This document shows positions 55,190-64,000 of a stretch of DNA of 64,000 nucleotides, piece after piece (position 1 is the first letter of the stretch; each line of letters opens with the position of its first letter). A model generated the notes under the pieces. The model searched no databases and was not told the origin of the DNA. It was given only the letters and a program-made list of their open reading frames with translations. The translations under genes were made by a program, and so were the position numbers. This DNA is from Pseudoduganella guangdongensis. GTDB taxonomy: Bacteria > Pseudomonadota > Gammaproteobacteria > Burkholderiales > Burkholderiaceae_D. Location of the stretch: contig NZ_WWCJ01000004.1 in the NCBI RefSeq assembly GCF_009857475.1, positions 248,001 through 312,000 of the forward strand, given 5' to 3'.

Positions 55190-55566
55190 TCGAATTCCTG
55201 TTTGAAGTGGTCGGCGAGTTCCTGCTGCAGATCGTGCTGGAGGCGCTGGCCGAGCTTGGCCTGCATTCGGTGGGCGAGCCGTTCCGCAAGCGTCCCAATC
55301 CATGGATGGCGGGCTTCGGCTACGCCATCTTCGGCGCCATTGCCGGCGGCATTTCGCTCTGGCTGCTGCCGGAGCACATGGTGCACAGCGAAGTCCTGCG
55401 CAAGATCAACCTGCTGCTGACGCCTTTGGCGGCGGGCGGCATGATGTGCCTGATGGGCGCCTGGCGCGCGCGGCGCGGCGATACGCTGCTGCGCATTGAC
55501 CGTTTTGCTTACGGCTATGTGTTTGCGCTGTCGCTGGCGCTGGTCCGTTTTGCATTTGCACATTGA
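55186..55566 (+). CDS. Small membrane protein of unknown function
   Basis: A 126-residue protein with an amphipathic acidic N-terminus (FLFEVVGEFLLQIVLEALAEL) and three hydrophobic helices (about 43-62, 72-93 and 106-124). I do not recognise a named family. It is coupled to the flavoprotein gene by an ATGA overlap and precedes a DUF3147-like gene by 12 bases, suggesting one operon. Confidence 0.75.
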   Translation: MIEFLFEVVGEFLLQIVLEALAELGLHSVGEPFRKRPNPWMAGFGYAIFGAIAGGISLWLLPEHMVHSEVLRKINLLLTPLAAGGMMCLMGAWRARRGDTLLRIDRFAYGYVFALSLALVRFAFAH

Positions 55567-55578
55567 AGGAGGCCAGTG

Positions 55579-55929
55579 ATGGCATGGCTGGTTTTTAAGT
55601 ACCTGGTGACGGCGGGCGTGGTGGTGGCGGTATCGGAATTCGCCAAGCGCAGCGACAGGATCGGCGGCCTGATTGCGGCGCTGCCGCTGGTCACGGTGCT
55701 GGCCCTGATCTGGCTCTATGTCGAGCAGCAGCCGCAGGAAAAGATCGCCAACCACGCCTGGTACACCTTCTGGTATGTGGTACCGACGCTGCCGATGTTC
55801 CTGGTTTTCCCCTGGCTGCTGCCGCGCCTGGGATTCTGGCTGACGCTGGGCGCTTGCGTGCTGCTGACGGTTGCCTGCTTCGCCGCGTTTGCGGTGGGCG
55901 TGCGCCGCTTCGGGATCGAACTGCTTTAA
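55579..55929 (+). CDS. DUF3147-family membrane protein
   Basis: A 116-residue protein with four helices (about 5-22, 30-48, 62-82 and 88-110). SEFAKRSDRIGGLIAALPLVTVL and the NHAWYTFWYVVPTLPMFLVFP segment are typical of this small family. The ATG at 55579 is chosen over the adjacent GTG because AAGGAGG (55566-55572) sits 6 bases before it. It ends overlapping the convergent reductase gene by four bases. Function is unknown. Confidence 0.82.
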   Translation: MAWLVFKYLVTAGVVVAVSEFAKRSDRIGGLIAALPLVTVLALIWLYVEQQPQEKIANHAWYTFWYVVPTLPMFLVFPWLLPRLGFWLTLGACVLLTVACFAAFAVGVRRFGIELL

Positions 55930-56458
55930 CCGATCAGCCGCGTGGCGTAGGTATCCTGCACCAGGCCGCCGGGCAGCTGGCGCGTGCCGGTGTGGCGCAA
56001 GGGGATGTCGTGGCCGGTATGGCCGAAGAGGGGAATGCCGCGCCCCAGTAAAACGGGGATGGTGGTGATGGTCAGTTCGTCCACCAGGTCTTCGCGGATG
56101 AAGCTTTGCACCGTCTGGCCGCCGTCGACATACAAGCCCTGGCAGCCGCTTGCCGCCAGCGCATCGTACAGCGCACGCACCGGGCCCGGATGCAGCGCCA
56201 CCTTGCCCGCCAGCGAAGCCGGCAGGTCATCCAGCATGCGGCTCAGCACCACCACGCGTTTGCCCTCATACGGCCAGTCCTCGAAACCCAGCACGGTCTC
56301 GAACGTGTAGCGACCCATCACGATCACGTCGATGCCGGCCATGAAGGCGTCGTAGCCGGTGTCGCCCTCGGTTGGCGTGCGCGCCATCAGCCAATCGAGG
56401 TTGCCGTCCTCGCGCGCGATGAATCCATCCAGGCTGCTGGCGATAAAGACCGACGTTT

Positions 56459-56462
<4 letters not shown>
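55926..56462 (-). CDS. RibD-C/dihydrofolate reductase-family protein
   Basis: A 178-residue protein of the RibD C-terminal/DHFR-like fold, with SVFIASSLDGFIAREDG, VIVMGRYTFETVLGF and the YVDGGQTVQSFI nucleotide-binding segment. Such proteins probably reduce a pteridine- or riboflavin-like substrate with NADPH; no substrate is known for this one. It is the last gene of the CheY-CheC-GGDEF operon, coupled by an ATGA overlap, an unexpected partner for signalling genes. Confidence 0.88.
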
Positions 56463-57411
<949 letters not shown>

Positions 57412-57415
<4 letters not shown>

Positions 57416-58041
57416 GGCTGGACTCCGCCCACGGTGCGTTCCAGGAAGGCGGCCACGTGCTGTTTCAGGTCCTGCAGCGCCGTCATATCCATGATGAAGG
57501 CGACGTCGCCGGTGATCTGGCGCCGCTCGATCATGAACTCGATGTGCAGCATCAGCACGGCGGTTTCGGCGCTGCCGGCCCGCACCAGGATGTCCTCGCT
57601 GTAGCCGACATGGTAGTCGGGCAGGGAGCCTTGCAGCTCGCGCCCGAGCAGGTTGGCCAGCGCGCCGACGCAGCTGTTGAGCAGGATATTGCCGATCTCG
57701 CTCATGGCTTCCTGCTCCATGGCCGACAGTTCGGCCAGGGGCATGGTGTCGCCCACCATCAGGCGCACGATTTCCTGGCTTTTTTCTTCCGGGAACATGA
57801 GGATGGCTTCGGTCTCGAAGGCGCCGCTGTAGTGCTGGCTGATGCCGCACAGGCGCCCGTTGCCGGTGCTGCGGCTGGCCAGCAGCCGGGCGGCGGCGGC
57901 GCGGGTCAGGAAGCTGATCGCCGGCACCGACATGGCGACTGTTTCGCTGACGATTTCGCTCATGGCGGCGGCGGCCTGGCCCACGCCGATATTGAACAGC
58001 TCGACGAGGGCGTCGTGCTCCAGGTCAGTCAGCCGGACCAT
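57412..58041 (-). CDS. CheC-like phosphatase of response regulators
   Basis: A 209-residue CheC/CheX-family protein. Two ExxN phosphatase motifs are visible: ALVELFNIGVGQAA (near the N-terminus) and AMSEIGNILLNSC (about 114-126), the second followed at the expected distance by a proline. CheC removes phosphate from CheY-type proteins. The ATG at 58041 is preferred over one at 58062 that would lie inside the receiver gene. It begins 1 base after the CheY-like stop and overlaps the cyclase start, so it probably acts on the adjacent receiver protein. Confidence 0.88.
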
Positions 58042-58042
58042 G

Positions 58043-58408
58043 TCAGGCTTCCAGCGGGGCAATCAGCTGGGCGATACGCTCGGCGGTGATCGGCTTCTCC
58101 ATGAAGCCGACCCCGATCGCCGCGGCGCGCTGGCGGGTGGCGGCTTGCACATTGGCGGTCAGCAGGGAGATATGGGCCTTGGGCAGCATGACGCGCAGGC
58201 GGGCGGCGGCGTCGACCCCGCTCATGCCGGGCATATTCACGTCCAACAACACCAGGTCGGGCTGCAAGCCTTCGGCCTTGGCCAGGGCTTCGTCGCCGTT
58301 GGCGGCTTCTTCCACCACCCAGTCGGCATGGCGCACCTCGATGTGCTGGCGGGTCAGCATGCGCGACACGCGGCTGTCGTCCACAATTAGTACGGTACTT
58401 GGCTTCAT
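58043..58408 (-). CDS. CheY-like single-domain response regulator
   Basis: A 121-residue receiver domain with no output domain. The acidic pair is D10-D11 in [10 protein letters not shown]; the phospho-acceptor aspartate is in [13 protein letters not shown]; the switch Thr lies in LLTANVQ and the conserved Lys in EKPITAERI. It is the first gene of the CheY-CheC-GGDEF-reductase operon. The kinase that phosphorylates it is not encoded nearby. Confidence 0.93.
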   Translation of the reverse strand: MKPSTVLIVDDSRVSRMLTRQHIEVRHADWVVEEAANGDEALAKAEGLQPDLVLLDVNMPGMSGVDAAARLRVMLPKAHISLLTANVQAATRQRAAAIGVGFMEKPITAERIAQLIAPLEA

Positions 58409-58488
58409 CGCAGTTTTCCCGGGTGAGTGTGGCAGTTCGGATAAAATACGCCATCCTTTTTATCCGCTTCCTTGAATCCATTGTAACT

Positions 58489-59166
58489 ATGACGCAAGAC
58501 AAATTGAAACAGGCTGTTGCTATTTCCGCTATCGAGTATGTGATCGACGGCGAAATCATCGGCGTTGGTACCGGTTCCACCGCGAACTTCTTCATTGATG
58601 AATTAGGCAAGATCAAGCACCGTATCAAGGGCGCTGTTGCCTCGTCGGAAGCCACGGCAGCGCGCCTGGCGGGCCACGGCATCCCTGTCTTCGATCTTAA
58701 CGAGGTTTCGGAGATTGCGGTATACATTGATGGCGCCGACGAGATCAACGCGGCTGGCCACATGATCAAGGGCGGCGGCGCGGCGCTGACGCGCGAGAAG
58801 ATCGTGGCGTCGGTCTCGAAGCAGTTCGTCTGCATCGCCGATGGTTCCAAACTGGTGGAAACCCTGGGCAAATTCCCGCTGCCGGTGGAAGTGCTGCCGA
58901 TGGCGCGCAATGCCGTCATGCGCCAGCTGGCGGCCCTGGGCGGCCAGCCGAAAGTACGCACCAAGGCCGGTTCCGACGAGATCTTCGTGACCGACAATGG
59001 CGGCAATATCATCGACGTGGCCGGCCTCGCGATCACCGACCCGGTGGCGCTGGAATCGCGCATCAACCAGATGGTTGGCGTGGTGGCGGTCGGCCTGTTC
59101 GCGGCCCGTGGCGCCAACGTCTGCCTGCTGGGCACGCCGGATGGCGTGCGCACCGTCAAGTACTGA
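58489..59166 (+). CDS. rpiA: Ribose-5-phosphate isomerase A
   Basis: Interconverts ribose-5-phosphate and ribulose-5-phosphate; 225 residues. Motifs are [24 protein letters not shown] and [12 protein letters not shown], the latter two containing the catalytic acidic and lysine residues. The ATG at 58489 is the family start; it lacks an obvious ribosome binding site. It is divergent from the CheY-like operon. It serves the non-oxidative pentose phosphate branch together with tal. Confidence 0.96.
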   Translation: MTQDKLKQAVAISAIEYVIDGEIIGVGTGSTANFFIDELGKIKHRIKGAVASSEATAARLAGHGIPVFDLNEVSEIAVYIDGADEINAAGHMIKGGGAALTREKIVASVSKQFVCIADGSKLVETLGKFPLPVEVLPMARNAVMRQLAALGGQPKVRTKAGSDEIFVTDNGGNIIDVAGLAITDPVALESRINQMVGVVAVGLFAARGANVCLLGTPDGVRTVKY

Positions 59167-59190
59167 TTTTTCTTCGCTTAGAAAGAGCCC

Positions 59191-59583
59191 ATGAAACGAC
59201 TGTCCCTGCTGTTGCTGGCCGCTGGTTTGTTGAGTGCCTGTTCCTACATTCCCTTCCTGAAGAAAGACGCCGAGCTCGCCCAAGCGCCGCTGCCGCGCAA
59301 ATCCGCGCAGGCGGATGCCAGCGCCAAACGGGTCATGGTGAACGGCGTGGAAGTGCAGAAGGTGGATTTCCGCCCTGGTATTTCATCGGCAACGGTGGAG
59401 CAACTGGCGAAGGCCGAACAGTGCCGCGGCGGGCAGGGGGCAGGGCTGATGACGGAGCCGGGTCCGGTGGAGGTGTACCGGATGGCGTGCGATAACGGGA
59501 AGGTGTTCCTGGCGCGCTGTGAGCTGCGCCAGTGCAAACCGATGAAACTAAATGGGGGCGTCCCCCATTTGGTGAATCAGTAA
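59191..59583 (+). CDS. Small lipoprotein of unknown function
   Basis: A 130-residue protein with a lipoprotein signal peptide (lipobox LLSAC, Cys about 17). The mature part contains a conserved-looking core KVDFRPGISSATVEQLAKAEQC and a Cys-rich end (MACDNGK, ARCELRQCK). The last ~10 residues are encoded by the first of two REP-like hairpins (59550-59570), so the original C-terminus may have been altered by repeat insertion. GAAAGAG precedes the ATG. Function is unknown. Confidence 0.78.
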   Translation: MKRLSLLLLAAGLLSACSYIPFLKKDAELAQAPLPRKSAQADASAKRVMVNGVEVQKVDFRPGISSATVEQLAKAEQCRGGQGAGLMTEPGPVEVYRMACDNGKVFLARCELRQCKPMKLNGGVPHLVNQ

Positions 59584-59602
59584 ATGGGGTGCGCCCCCAT
59601 TT
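59550..59602. repeat. Tandem pair of REP-like hairpins
   Basis: Two similar palindromes: AAATGGGGG-CGT-CCCCCATTT (59550-59570) and AAATGGGG-TGCGC-CCCCATTT (59582-59602), 11 bases apart. The first lies inside the lipoprotein coding end, the second just past its stop and 3 bases before the convergent yggX stop. They probably act as a bidirectional transcript end. Confidence 0.8.
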
Positions 59603-59605
59603 AAA

Positions 59606-59878
59606 TTACTCGGCGGGCGGCACGTAGCCGGCCGCCTGGTCGGCGCCTTCGCCGAAGAAGTGCTTCTCCATCTGCGCGGCCAGGTATTTGCGCGCGCGCA
59701 CGTCGGCCAGGTTCAGGCGGTTCTCGTTGACCAGCATGGTCTGGTGCTTGATCCAGGCGGCCCACGCTTCTTTCGACACGGATTGATAAATACGCTTGCC
59801 CAGCTCGCCCGGGTACGGCGGGAAGTCGAGGCCTTCGGCTTCCTTGTTCAGTTTAATGCAGTGGACGGTACGGGCCAT
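59606..59878 (-). CDS. yggX: Probable Fe(2+)-trafficking protein YggX
   Basis: A 90-residue YggX-family protein linked to iron trafficking and protection of iron-sulfur clusters from oxidation. It has the typical [24 protein letters not shown] opening with the conserved cysteine, and [18 protein letters not shown] is the ribosome binding site. It starts 24 bases after argA on the same strand, so it is probably co-transcribed with it. Confidence 0.96.
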   Translation of the reverse strand: MARTVHCIKLNKEAEGLDFPPYPGELGKRIYQSVSKEAWAAWIKHQTMLVNENRLNLADVRARKYLAAQMEKHFFGEGADQAAGYVPPAE

Positions 59879-59902
59879 CTTCAGTACTCCTCAAAAAAAC
59901 AA

Positions 59903-61213
59903 TTATAAGGTCTTGATCAACACCTGCGACTTGCGCTGCCAGTTGTAGAGGCGCTGGCGGTCTTTCGGCAGGGCGTCGACAGTGGCGGGCACGAAGCCGC
60001 GTTTGATGAACCAGTGCGCGGTGCGGGTGGTCAGCACGAACAGCTTGCTGATGCCCTGCGCCCGGGCGCGGTTTTCCATATGCTTCAGGATGCGCTCGCC
60101 GTCGCCCTGGGCTTGCACATCCGGGTTGACGGTCAGGCATGCCATTTCGGCCATTTTTTCTTCCGGGAAGGCGTACAGCGCGGCGCAGCCGAAGATCACG
60201 CCATCGTGCTCGATGACGGAGAACATTTCGATCTCGCGTTCGATCAGTTCGCGGCCGCGCTTGACCAGGGTGCCGTCGGCCTCCAGCGGTTCGATCAGCT
60301 TGATGATGCCGCCCACGTCTTCAATGGTGGCGGGGCGCAGCGATTCCAGGTTCTCGTGCGAGATCATGGTGCCCACGCCATCGTGGGTGAACAGTTCCAG
60401 CAGGGCCGAGCCGTCCATGGCGAAGGGCACGATGTGGGAACGCTCGACGCCGTTGTTGCAGGCCTTGACGCAGTGCTTCAGGTAGTAGGCGGTGTTATCG
60501 GGCAGGAAGCCCGCTTGCAGCACGGCTTCCGCCTGGTGCGAGGACAGTTCACGGATTTCGGTGCCGCCGGCGTCGGTCATCATCTCGGTTTCGGTGATGA
60601 AGACCAGTTTGTCGGCGTGCAGGGCGATGGCGGCGGTGCAGGCCACGTCCTCCATCGTCAGGTTGAAGGTTTCGCCGGTCGGCGAGAAGCCCAGCGGCGA
60701 CAGCAGCACCACGCCGTCCGAGCCCATGATGGAATGCAGGGTCTCGGCATCGACCTTGCGGGTGACGCCGGTCAGCTCGAAATCGACGCCGTCGATCACG
60801 CCCAGCGGGCGGGCCGTGATGAAATTGCCGGAAATGATACGGACTGCGGCGTGCGACATCGGGGTGTTCGGCAAACCCTGGCTGAACGCGGCCTCGATGT
60901 CGAGGCGCAGTTCGCCGGCGGCTTCCTTGGCGCATTCCATGGCGGCAGTGTCGGTGACGCGGATGCCATTATGGAAACGGCCCGCCACGTTACGCAGGGC
61001 CAGCTGCTCGGCGACCTGGGGACGCGAGCCGTAGACCACGGTGACGTTGATGTCCAAGGCGTGCAGCAAGGACAGGTCGTGCGCCAGCACCGGCAGGGCG
61101 CCGGCGGAGACCAGTTCACCGGGGAATGCCACCACGAAGGTCTTGCCGCGGAAGGCGTGGACATAGGGCGCTACGGAGCGCAGCCAGGAGACGAATTGGA
61201 TAGGGTTTTCCAT
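59903..61213 (-). CDS. argA: Amino-acid N-acetyltransferase (N-acetylglutamate synthase)
   Basis: First step of arginine biosynthesis: acetylates glutamate. The 436-residue protein has an N-terminal amino-acid-kinase-like domain (about 1-280, used for arginine feedback inhibition in the family) and a C-terminal GNAT domain (about 290-436, MACLTVNPDVQAQGDGERIL). The weak ribosome binding site (GGA) and a -10 palindrome ending 5 bases before the ATG suggest a very short leader. It is divergent from hrpA and followed by yggX. Confidence 0.95.
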   Translation of the reverse strand: MENPIQFVSWLRSVAPYVHAFRGKTFVVAFPGELVSAGALPVLAHDLSLLHALDINVTVVYGSRPQVAEQLALRNVAGRFHNGIRVTDTAAMECAKEAAGELRLDIEAAFSQGLPNTPMSHAAVRIISGNFITARPLGVIDGVDFELTGVTRKVDAETLHSIMGSDGVVLLSPLGFSPTGETFNLTMEDVACTAAIALHADKLVFITETEMMTDAGGTEIRELSSHQAEAVLQAGFLPDNTAYYLKHCVKACNNGVERSHIVPFAMDGSALLELFTHDGVGTMISHENLESLRPATIEDVGGIIKLIEPLEADGTLVKRGRELIEREIEMFSVIEHDGVIFGCAALYAFPEEKMAEMACLTVNPDVQAQGDGERILKHMENRARAQGISKLFVLTTRTAHWFIKRGFVPATVDALPKDRQRLYNWQRKSQVLIKTL

Positions 61214-61218
61214 TATCC

Positions 61219-61234
61219 GCGCATTATAATGCGC
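61219..61234. promoter_or_regulatory. Palindrome with divergent -10 elements between argA and hrpA
   Basis: GCGCATTATAATGCGC is a perfect 16-base palindrome containing TATAAT on both strands. On the minus strand the -10 ends 10 bases before the argA ATG. It could be a shared operator-promoter; no ArgR-type box was recognised beside it. Confidence 0.5.
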
Positions 61235-61270
61235 TGCGCGGTTTTCGCGCCCAATCTAGTGTAAAAAACG

Positions 61271-64000
61271 ATGTCAGAAGCAAGCAAGAAGAATCCACCC
61301 CAGCAACCAGGCTCCCAGCGCCCGCAAGGCGAGCCGCGTCCGCAAGCGCGCCGCGCTCCCGCGCCAGGTGGCGGGCGTGCTCCCGCCGGCGCCGATGCCG
61401 TCGCTCGCACGCCTGGCGCCGCGCCGCGCCGCGCCGGCGAACGGGGGGAGGGCCGCCGTGAACGCGAGACGCCGGAACAGCGCGCTGCCCGCGAAGCCGT
61501 GCAAGCGTTCCGCAATCCGCTGCCGCCGATCACCTTCCCGGAAGACTTGCCGGTCTCCGGCCGCCGCGCGGAGATCGCCGCGGCCCTGAGCCAGCACCAG
61601 GTGGTGATCGTCTCGGGTGAAACCGGCTCCGGTAAAACCACCCAGCTGCCGAAAATCTGCCTGGAACTGGGGCGCGGCCAGAAAGGCCTGATCGGCCACA
61701 CCCAGCCGCGCCGGATCGCCGCCTCGTCCACCGCCAAACGCATCGCGGTGGAGCTGGGCACGCCGCTGGGGGAAACCGTCGGCTACAAGGTGCGCTTCAA
61801 CGACACCCTGAGCAAGGGCGCCTCGGTCAAGCTGATGACCGACGGTATCCTGCTGGCCGAAACCCAGACCGACCCGCTGCTCAAGGGCTATGACACGATC
61901 ATCATCGACGAAGCGCACGAACGTAGCCTGAACATCGACTTCCTGCTTGGCTACCTGAAGCAGATCCTGCCGCGCCGCCCGGACTTGAAGGTGATCATCA
62001 CCTCCGCCACCATCGACGCCGAACGCTTCGCCCGCCATTTCAGCCAGGAGGGCAAGCCGCCGGTGCCGGTGATCGAAGTTTCCGGTCGCCTGTACGCGGT
62101 GGAAGTGCGCTATCGCCCGGTGGAACGCGACCAGGTCGTGGTGCCGGGCGCGCAGCAAGGCCCGGACGCCAAAGGCGCCCGCACCGCCGCCGCGCGCGAC
62201 AAGCGCGACCTGATGGACGCCATCATCGACGGCGTCGATGAGGTTTGCCGCATCGGCAGCGGCGACGTGCTGGTGTTCCTGCCCGGCGAACGCGAAATCC
62301 GCGACGCCGCCGAGGCCCTGCGCAAGCACCACCCGCCGCACGTTGAAATCCTGCCCCTGTTCGCGCGCCTCTCGGTGGAGGAACAGGACCGCGTGTTCCG
62401 CACCACCAACGCGCGCCGCATCGTGCTGGCCACCAACGTGGCGGAAACCTCGCTGACCGTGCCTGGCATCCGCTACGTGGTGGACGCCGGCCTGGCGCGC
62501 GTCAAGCGCTACAGCTACCGCAACAAGGTGGAGCAGCTGCAGATCGAGCCGGTGGCGCAATCGGCTGCCAACCAGCGCGCCGGCCGTTGCGGCCGTGTGG
62601 CCGACGGCGTCTGTATCCGCCTGTATGACGAGCAGGATTTCCTGCAGCGGCCCAAGTTCACCGATCCGGAGATCCTGCGCTCCTCGCTGGCCTCCGTCAT
62701 CCTGCGCATGAAGTCCCTGCACCTGACGGACGTGGAGAGCTTCCCCTTCATCGAGCCGCCGCTCGGCCGCGCCATCGCCGACGGCTACCAGCTGCTGCAG
62801 GAACTGGGCGCGGTCGACGACGACAACGCGCTGACCCCGCTGGGCCGCAAGCTGGCCAAGCTGCCGCTCGACCCGCGCGTGGGCCGCATGATCCTGGGCG
62901 CGCAGGAATTCGACTGCCTGAACGAAGTGCTGATCGTCGCCGCCGCACTGTCGGTGCAGGATCCGCGCGACCGCCCGGTGGAGCACCAGCAGGCCGCCGA
63001 CGAGGCGCACAAAAAGTTCGCCGACGAGAAGTCCGAGTTCCTCAGCTACCTGAAAATCTGGCAGTGGTTCGAGAACGCCATCGAACACAAGAAGTCCAAC
63101 CGCCAGTTGATGGACACCTGCCGCGCCAGCTTCCTGAACCAGCTGCGCCTGCGCGAGTGGCGCGACGTGCACTCGCAACTGCTCACCATCGTCAAAGAGC
63201 AAGGCTGGCGCACCAACGCGCTGCCGGCCACCTACGACCAGCTGCACATGGCGCTGCTGACCGGACTGTTGGGCAATATCGGCTTCAAGGGCGAGGATGA
63301 ACCGGGCGGCGCCTACCTGGGCGCGCGCGGCATCAAGTTCCATATCTGGCCAGGCTCGCACCTGTCGAAGAAGCCGGGCAAGTGGATCGTCTCCGCCGAG
63401 CTGGTGGAAACCACGCGCCTGTATGCGCGCTGCGTGGCCCGTATCGAGCCGGAATGGATCGAGAAGATCGGCGGCCACCTGCTGAAAAAATCCTGGGGCG
63501 AGCCGCGCTGGGAGAAACGCCCGGCACAGGTGACTGCGTCCGAACGCGCCACCTTGTACGGCCTGGTCGTGTATAGCCAGCGCCGCATCAACTACGGCCT
63601 GAAAAATCCGGTTGAAGCGCGCGAGATCTTCATCCGCGACGCCCTGGTGGGCGGCGACTACGACACGCGCGCGCCATTCTTCGCGCACAACCACAAGCTG
63701 GTGCGCGAGATCGAGAACCTCGAGCACAAGTCGCGCCGCCAGGACGTGCTGGTGGACGACCAGTTGATCGAAGCCTTCTACGACAAGGAGATTCCGGCCG
63801 AGGTGGTGAACGGCGCCGGTTTTGAAAAGTGGTACAAGGACGCCTCGCACGACAATCCCAAGCTGCTGTTCCTGATCCGCGACGACCTGATGCGCCACGA
63901 GGCGGCCGGCATCACCACCGACCTGTTCCCGAAGAAGATGATGGCGGCCGGCATGGAGATGCAGCTGTCCTACCACTTCGAACCGGGCACGCCGCGCGAC
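61271..64000 (+). CDS. hrpA: ATP-dependent RNA helicase HrpA (3' end beyond window)
   Basis: A DEAH-box RNA helicase; the first 910 codons are in the window. A low-complexity Arg/Pro/Ala-rich extension (1-80) precedes the two RecA domains: Walker A GETGSGKTTQ, DEAH (IIIDEAHERS), SAT, and motif VI QRAGRCGR. Then come the HA2, OB and HrpA C-terminal domains. In Escherichia coli HrpA helps resolve stalled ribosomes. The ATG at 61271 is the first in frame after the divergent argA promoter region; no ribosome binding site is clear. Confidence 0.95.
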   Translation, partial: MSEASKKNPPQQPGSQRPQGEPRPQARRAPAPGGGRAPAGADAVARTPGAAPRRAGERGEGRRERETPEQRAAREAVQAFRNPLPPITFPEDLPVSGRRAEIAAALSQHQVVIVSGETGSGKTTQLPKICLELGRGQKGLIGHTQPRRIAASSTAKRIAVELGTPLGETVGYKVRFNDTLSKGASVKLMTDGILLAETQTDPLLKGYDTIIIDEAHERSLNIDFLLGYLKQILPRRPDLKVIITSATIDAERFARHFSQEGKPPVPVIEVSGRLYAVEVRYRPVERDQVVVPGAQQGPDAKGARTAAARDKRDLMDAIIDGVDEVCRIGSGDVLVFLPGEREIRDAAEALRKHHPPHVEILPLFARLSVEEQDRVFRTTNARRIVLATNVAETSLTVPGIRYVVDAGLARVKRYSYRNKVEQLQIEPVAQSAANQRAGRCGRVADGVCIRLYDEQDFLQRPKFTDPEILRSSLASVILRMKSLHLTDVESFPFIEPPLGRAIADGYQLLQELGAVDDDNALTPLGRKLAKLPLDPRVGRMILGAQEFDCLNEVLIVAAALSVQDPRDRPVEHQQAADEAHKKFADEKSEFLSYLKIWQWFENAIEHKKSNRQLMDTCRASFLNQLRLREWRDVHSQLLTIVKEQGWRTNALPATYDQLHMALLTGLLGNIGFKGEDEPGGAYLGARGIKFHIWPGSHLSKKPGKWIVSAELVETTRLYARCVARIEPEWIEKIGGHLLKKSWGEPRWEKRPAQVTASERATLYGLVVYSQRRINYGLKNPVEAREIFIRDALVGGDYDTRAPFFAHNHKLVREIENLEHKSRRQDVLVDDQLIEAFYDKEIPAEVVNGAGFEKWYKDASHDNPKLLFLIRDDLMRHEAAGITTDLFPKKMMAAGMEMQLSYHFEPGTPRD

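Noticed and set aside
61274..63976. 900-codon open frame antisense to hrpA
   Set aside because: It mirrors the helicase coding sequence and has the same low-complexity antisense composition.

Overview
The window is chromosomal DNA of a motile, GC-rich betaproteobacterium. The spoT-rpoZ-gmk block, the HexR-controlled Entner-Doudoroff genes, the abundance of chemoreceptors and diguanylate cyclases, and the flagellin sequence point to Oxalobacteraceae (Massilia, Duganella or Janthinobacterium type). This placement comes from recognising protein families; no search was run. I saw no rRNA, tRNA or CRISPR array. Both ends are cut inside genes: flagellin on the left and hrpA on the right.

Layout. 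1-4.3 kb: flagellin with a FliA-type promoter, then a NarX/NarL-like histidine kinase and response regulator followed by a diguanylate cyclase. 4.3-27.9 kb: a housekeeping backbone (greB, spoT-rpoZ-gmk, yicC, a Ser/Thr kinase and PP2C phosphatase pair, rph, rdgB-hemW), interrupted by three blocks. Block 1 (4.98-9.55 kb) has a YIP1 protein, a MacAB-like three-gene exporter and a REP-associated transposase with inverted REP hairpins. Block 2 (12.8-20.4 kb) has a TetR regulator with a hydrolase, a ferric-iron ABC system split over three transcription units with Fur-like boxes, a DUF72 protein and a secreted M20 peptidase, and ends in a nested palindrome. Block 3 (24.0-26.0 kb) has a LysR regulator divergent from an MDR-type oxidoreductase.

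27.9-36.6 kb holds a chemoreceptor and an RND tripartite efflux operon that ends in a patatin-like gene. 36.7-50.7 kb is rich in sugar catabolism: transaldolase, zwf-hexR, pgi with an SMP-30 lactonase, and edd-eda with a small zincin-like gene. Four near-identical HexR-like operators lie at the zwf and pgi/edd promoters. Among these genes are dadA, a diguanylate cyclase, a small secreted protein and a second chemoreceptor.

50.7-55.9 kb is a run of poorly characterised genes: RDD, DUF3667, HEAT-repeat, acyl-CoA dehydrogenase-like, and two small membrane proteins. 55.9-58.4 kb is a translationally coupled signalling operon (CheY-like, CheC-like, GGDEF, RibD-like reductase). 58.5-64 kb carries rpiA, a lipoprotein with REP-like hairpins at its 3' end, argA-yggX and hrpA.

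Zwf, the lactonase, Edd and Eda form an oxidative Entner-Doudoroff route. Pgi, RpiA and Tal link it to the pentose phosphate pathway. HexR, which senses KDPG in the characterised family, would coordinate zwf, pgi and edd. The most unusual features are the REP-like elements at the borders of two inserted blocks, the scattered iron ABC genes, the SMP-30 protein standing where a 6-phosphogluconolactonase would be expected, and several promoters that leave almost no 5' leader.
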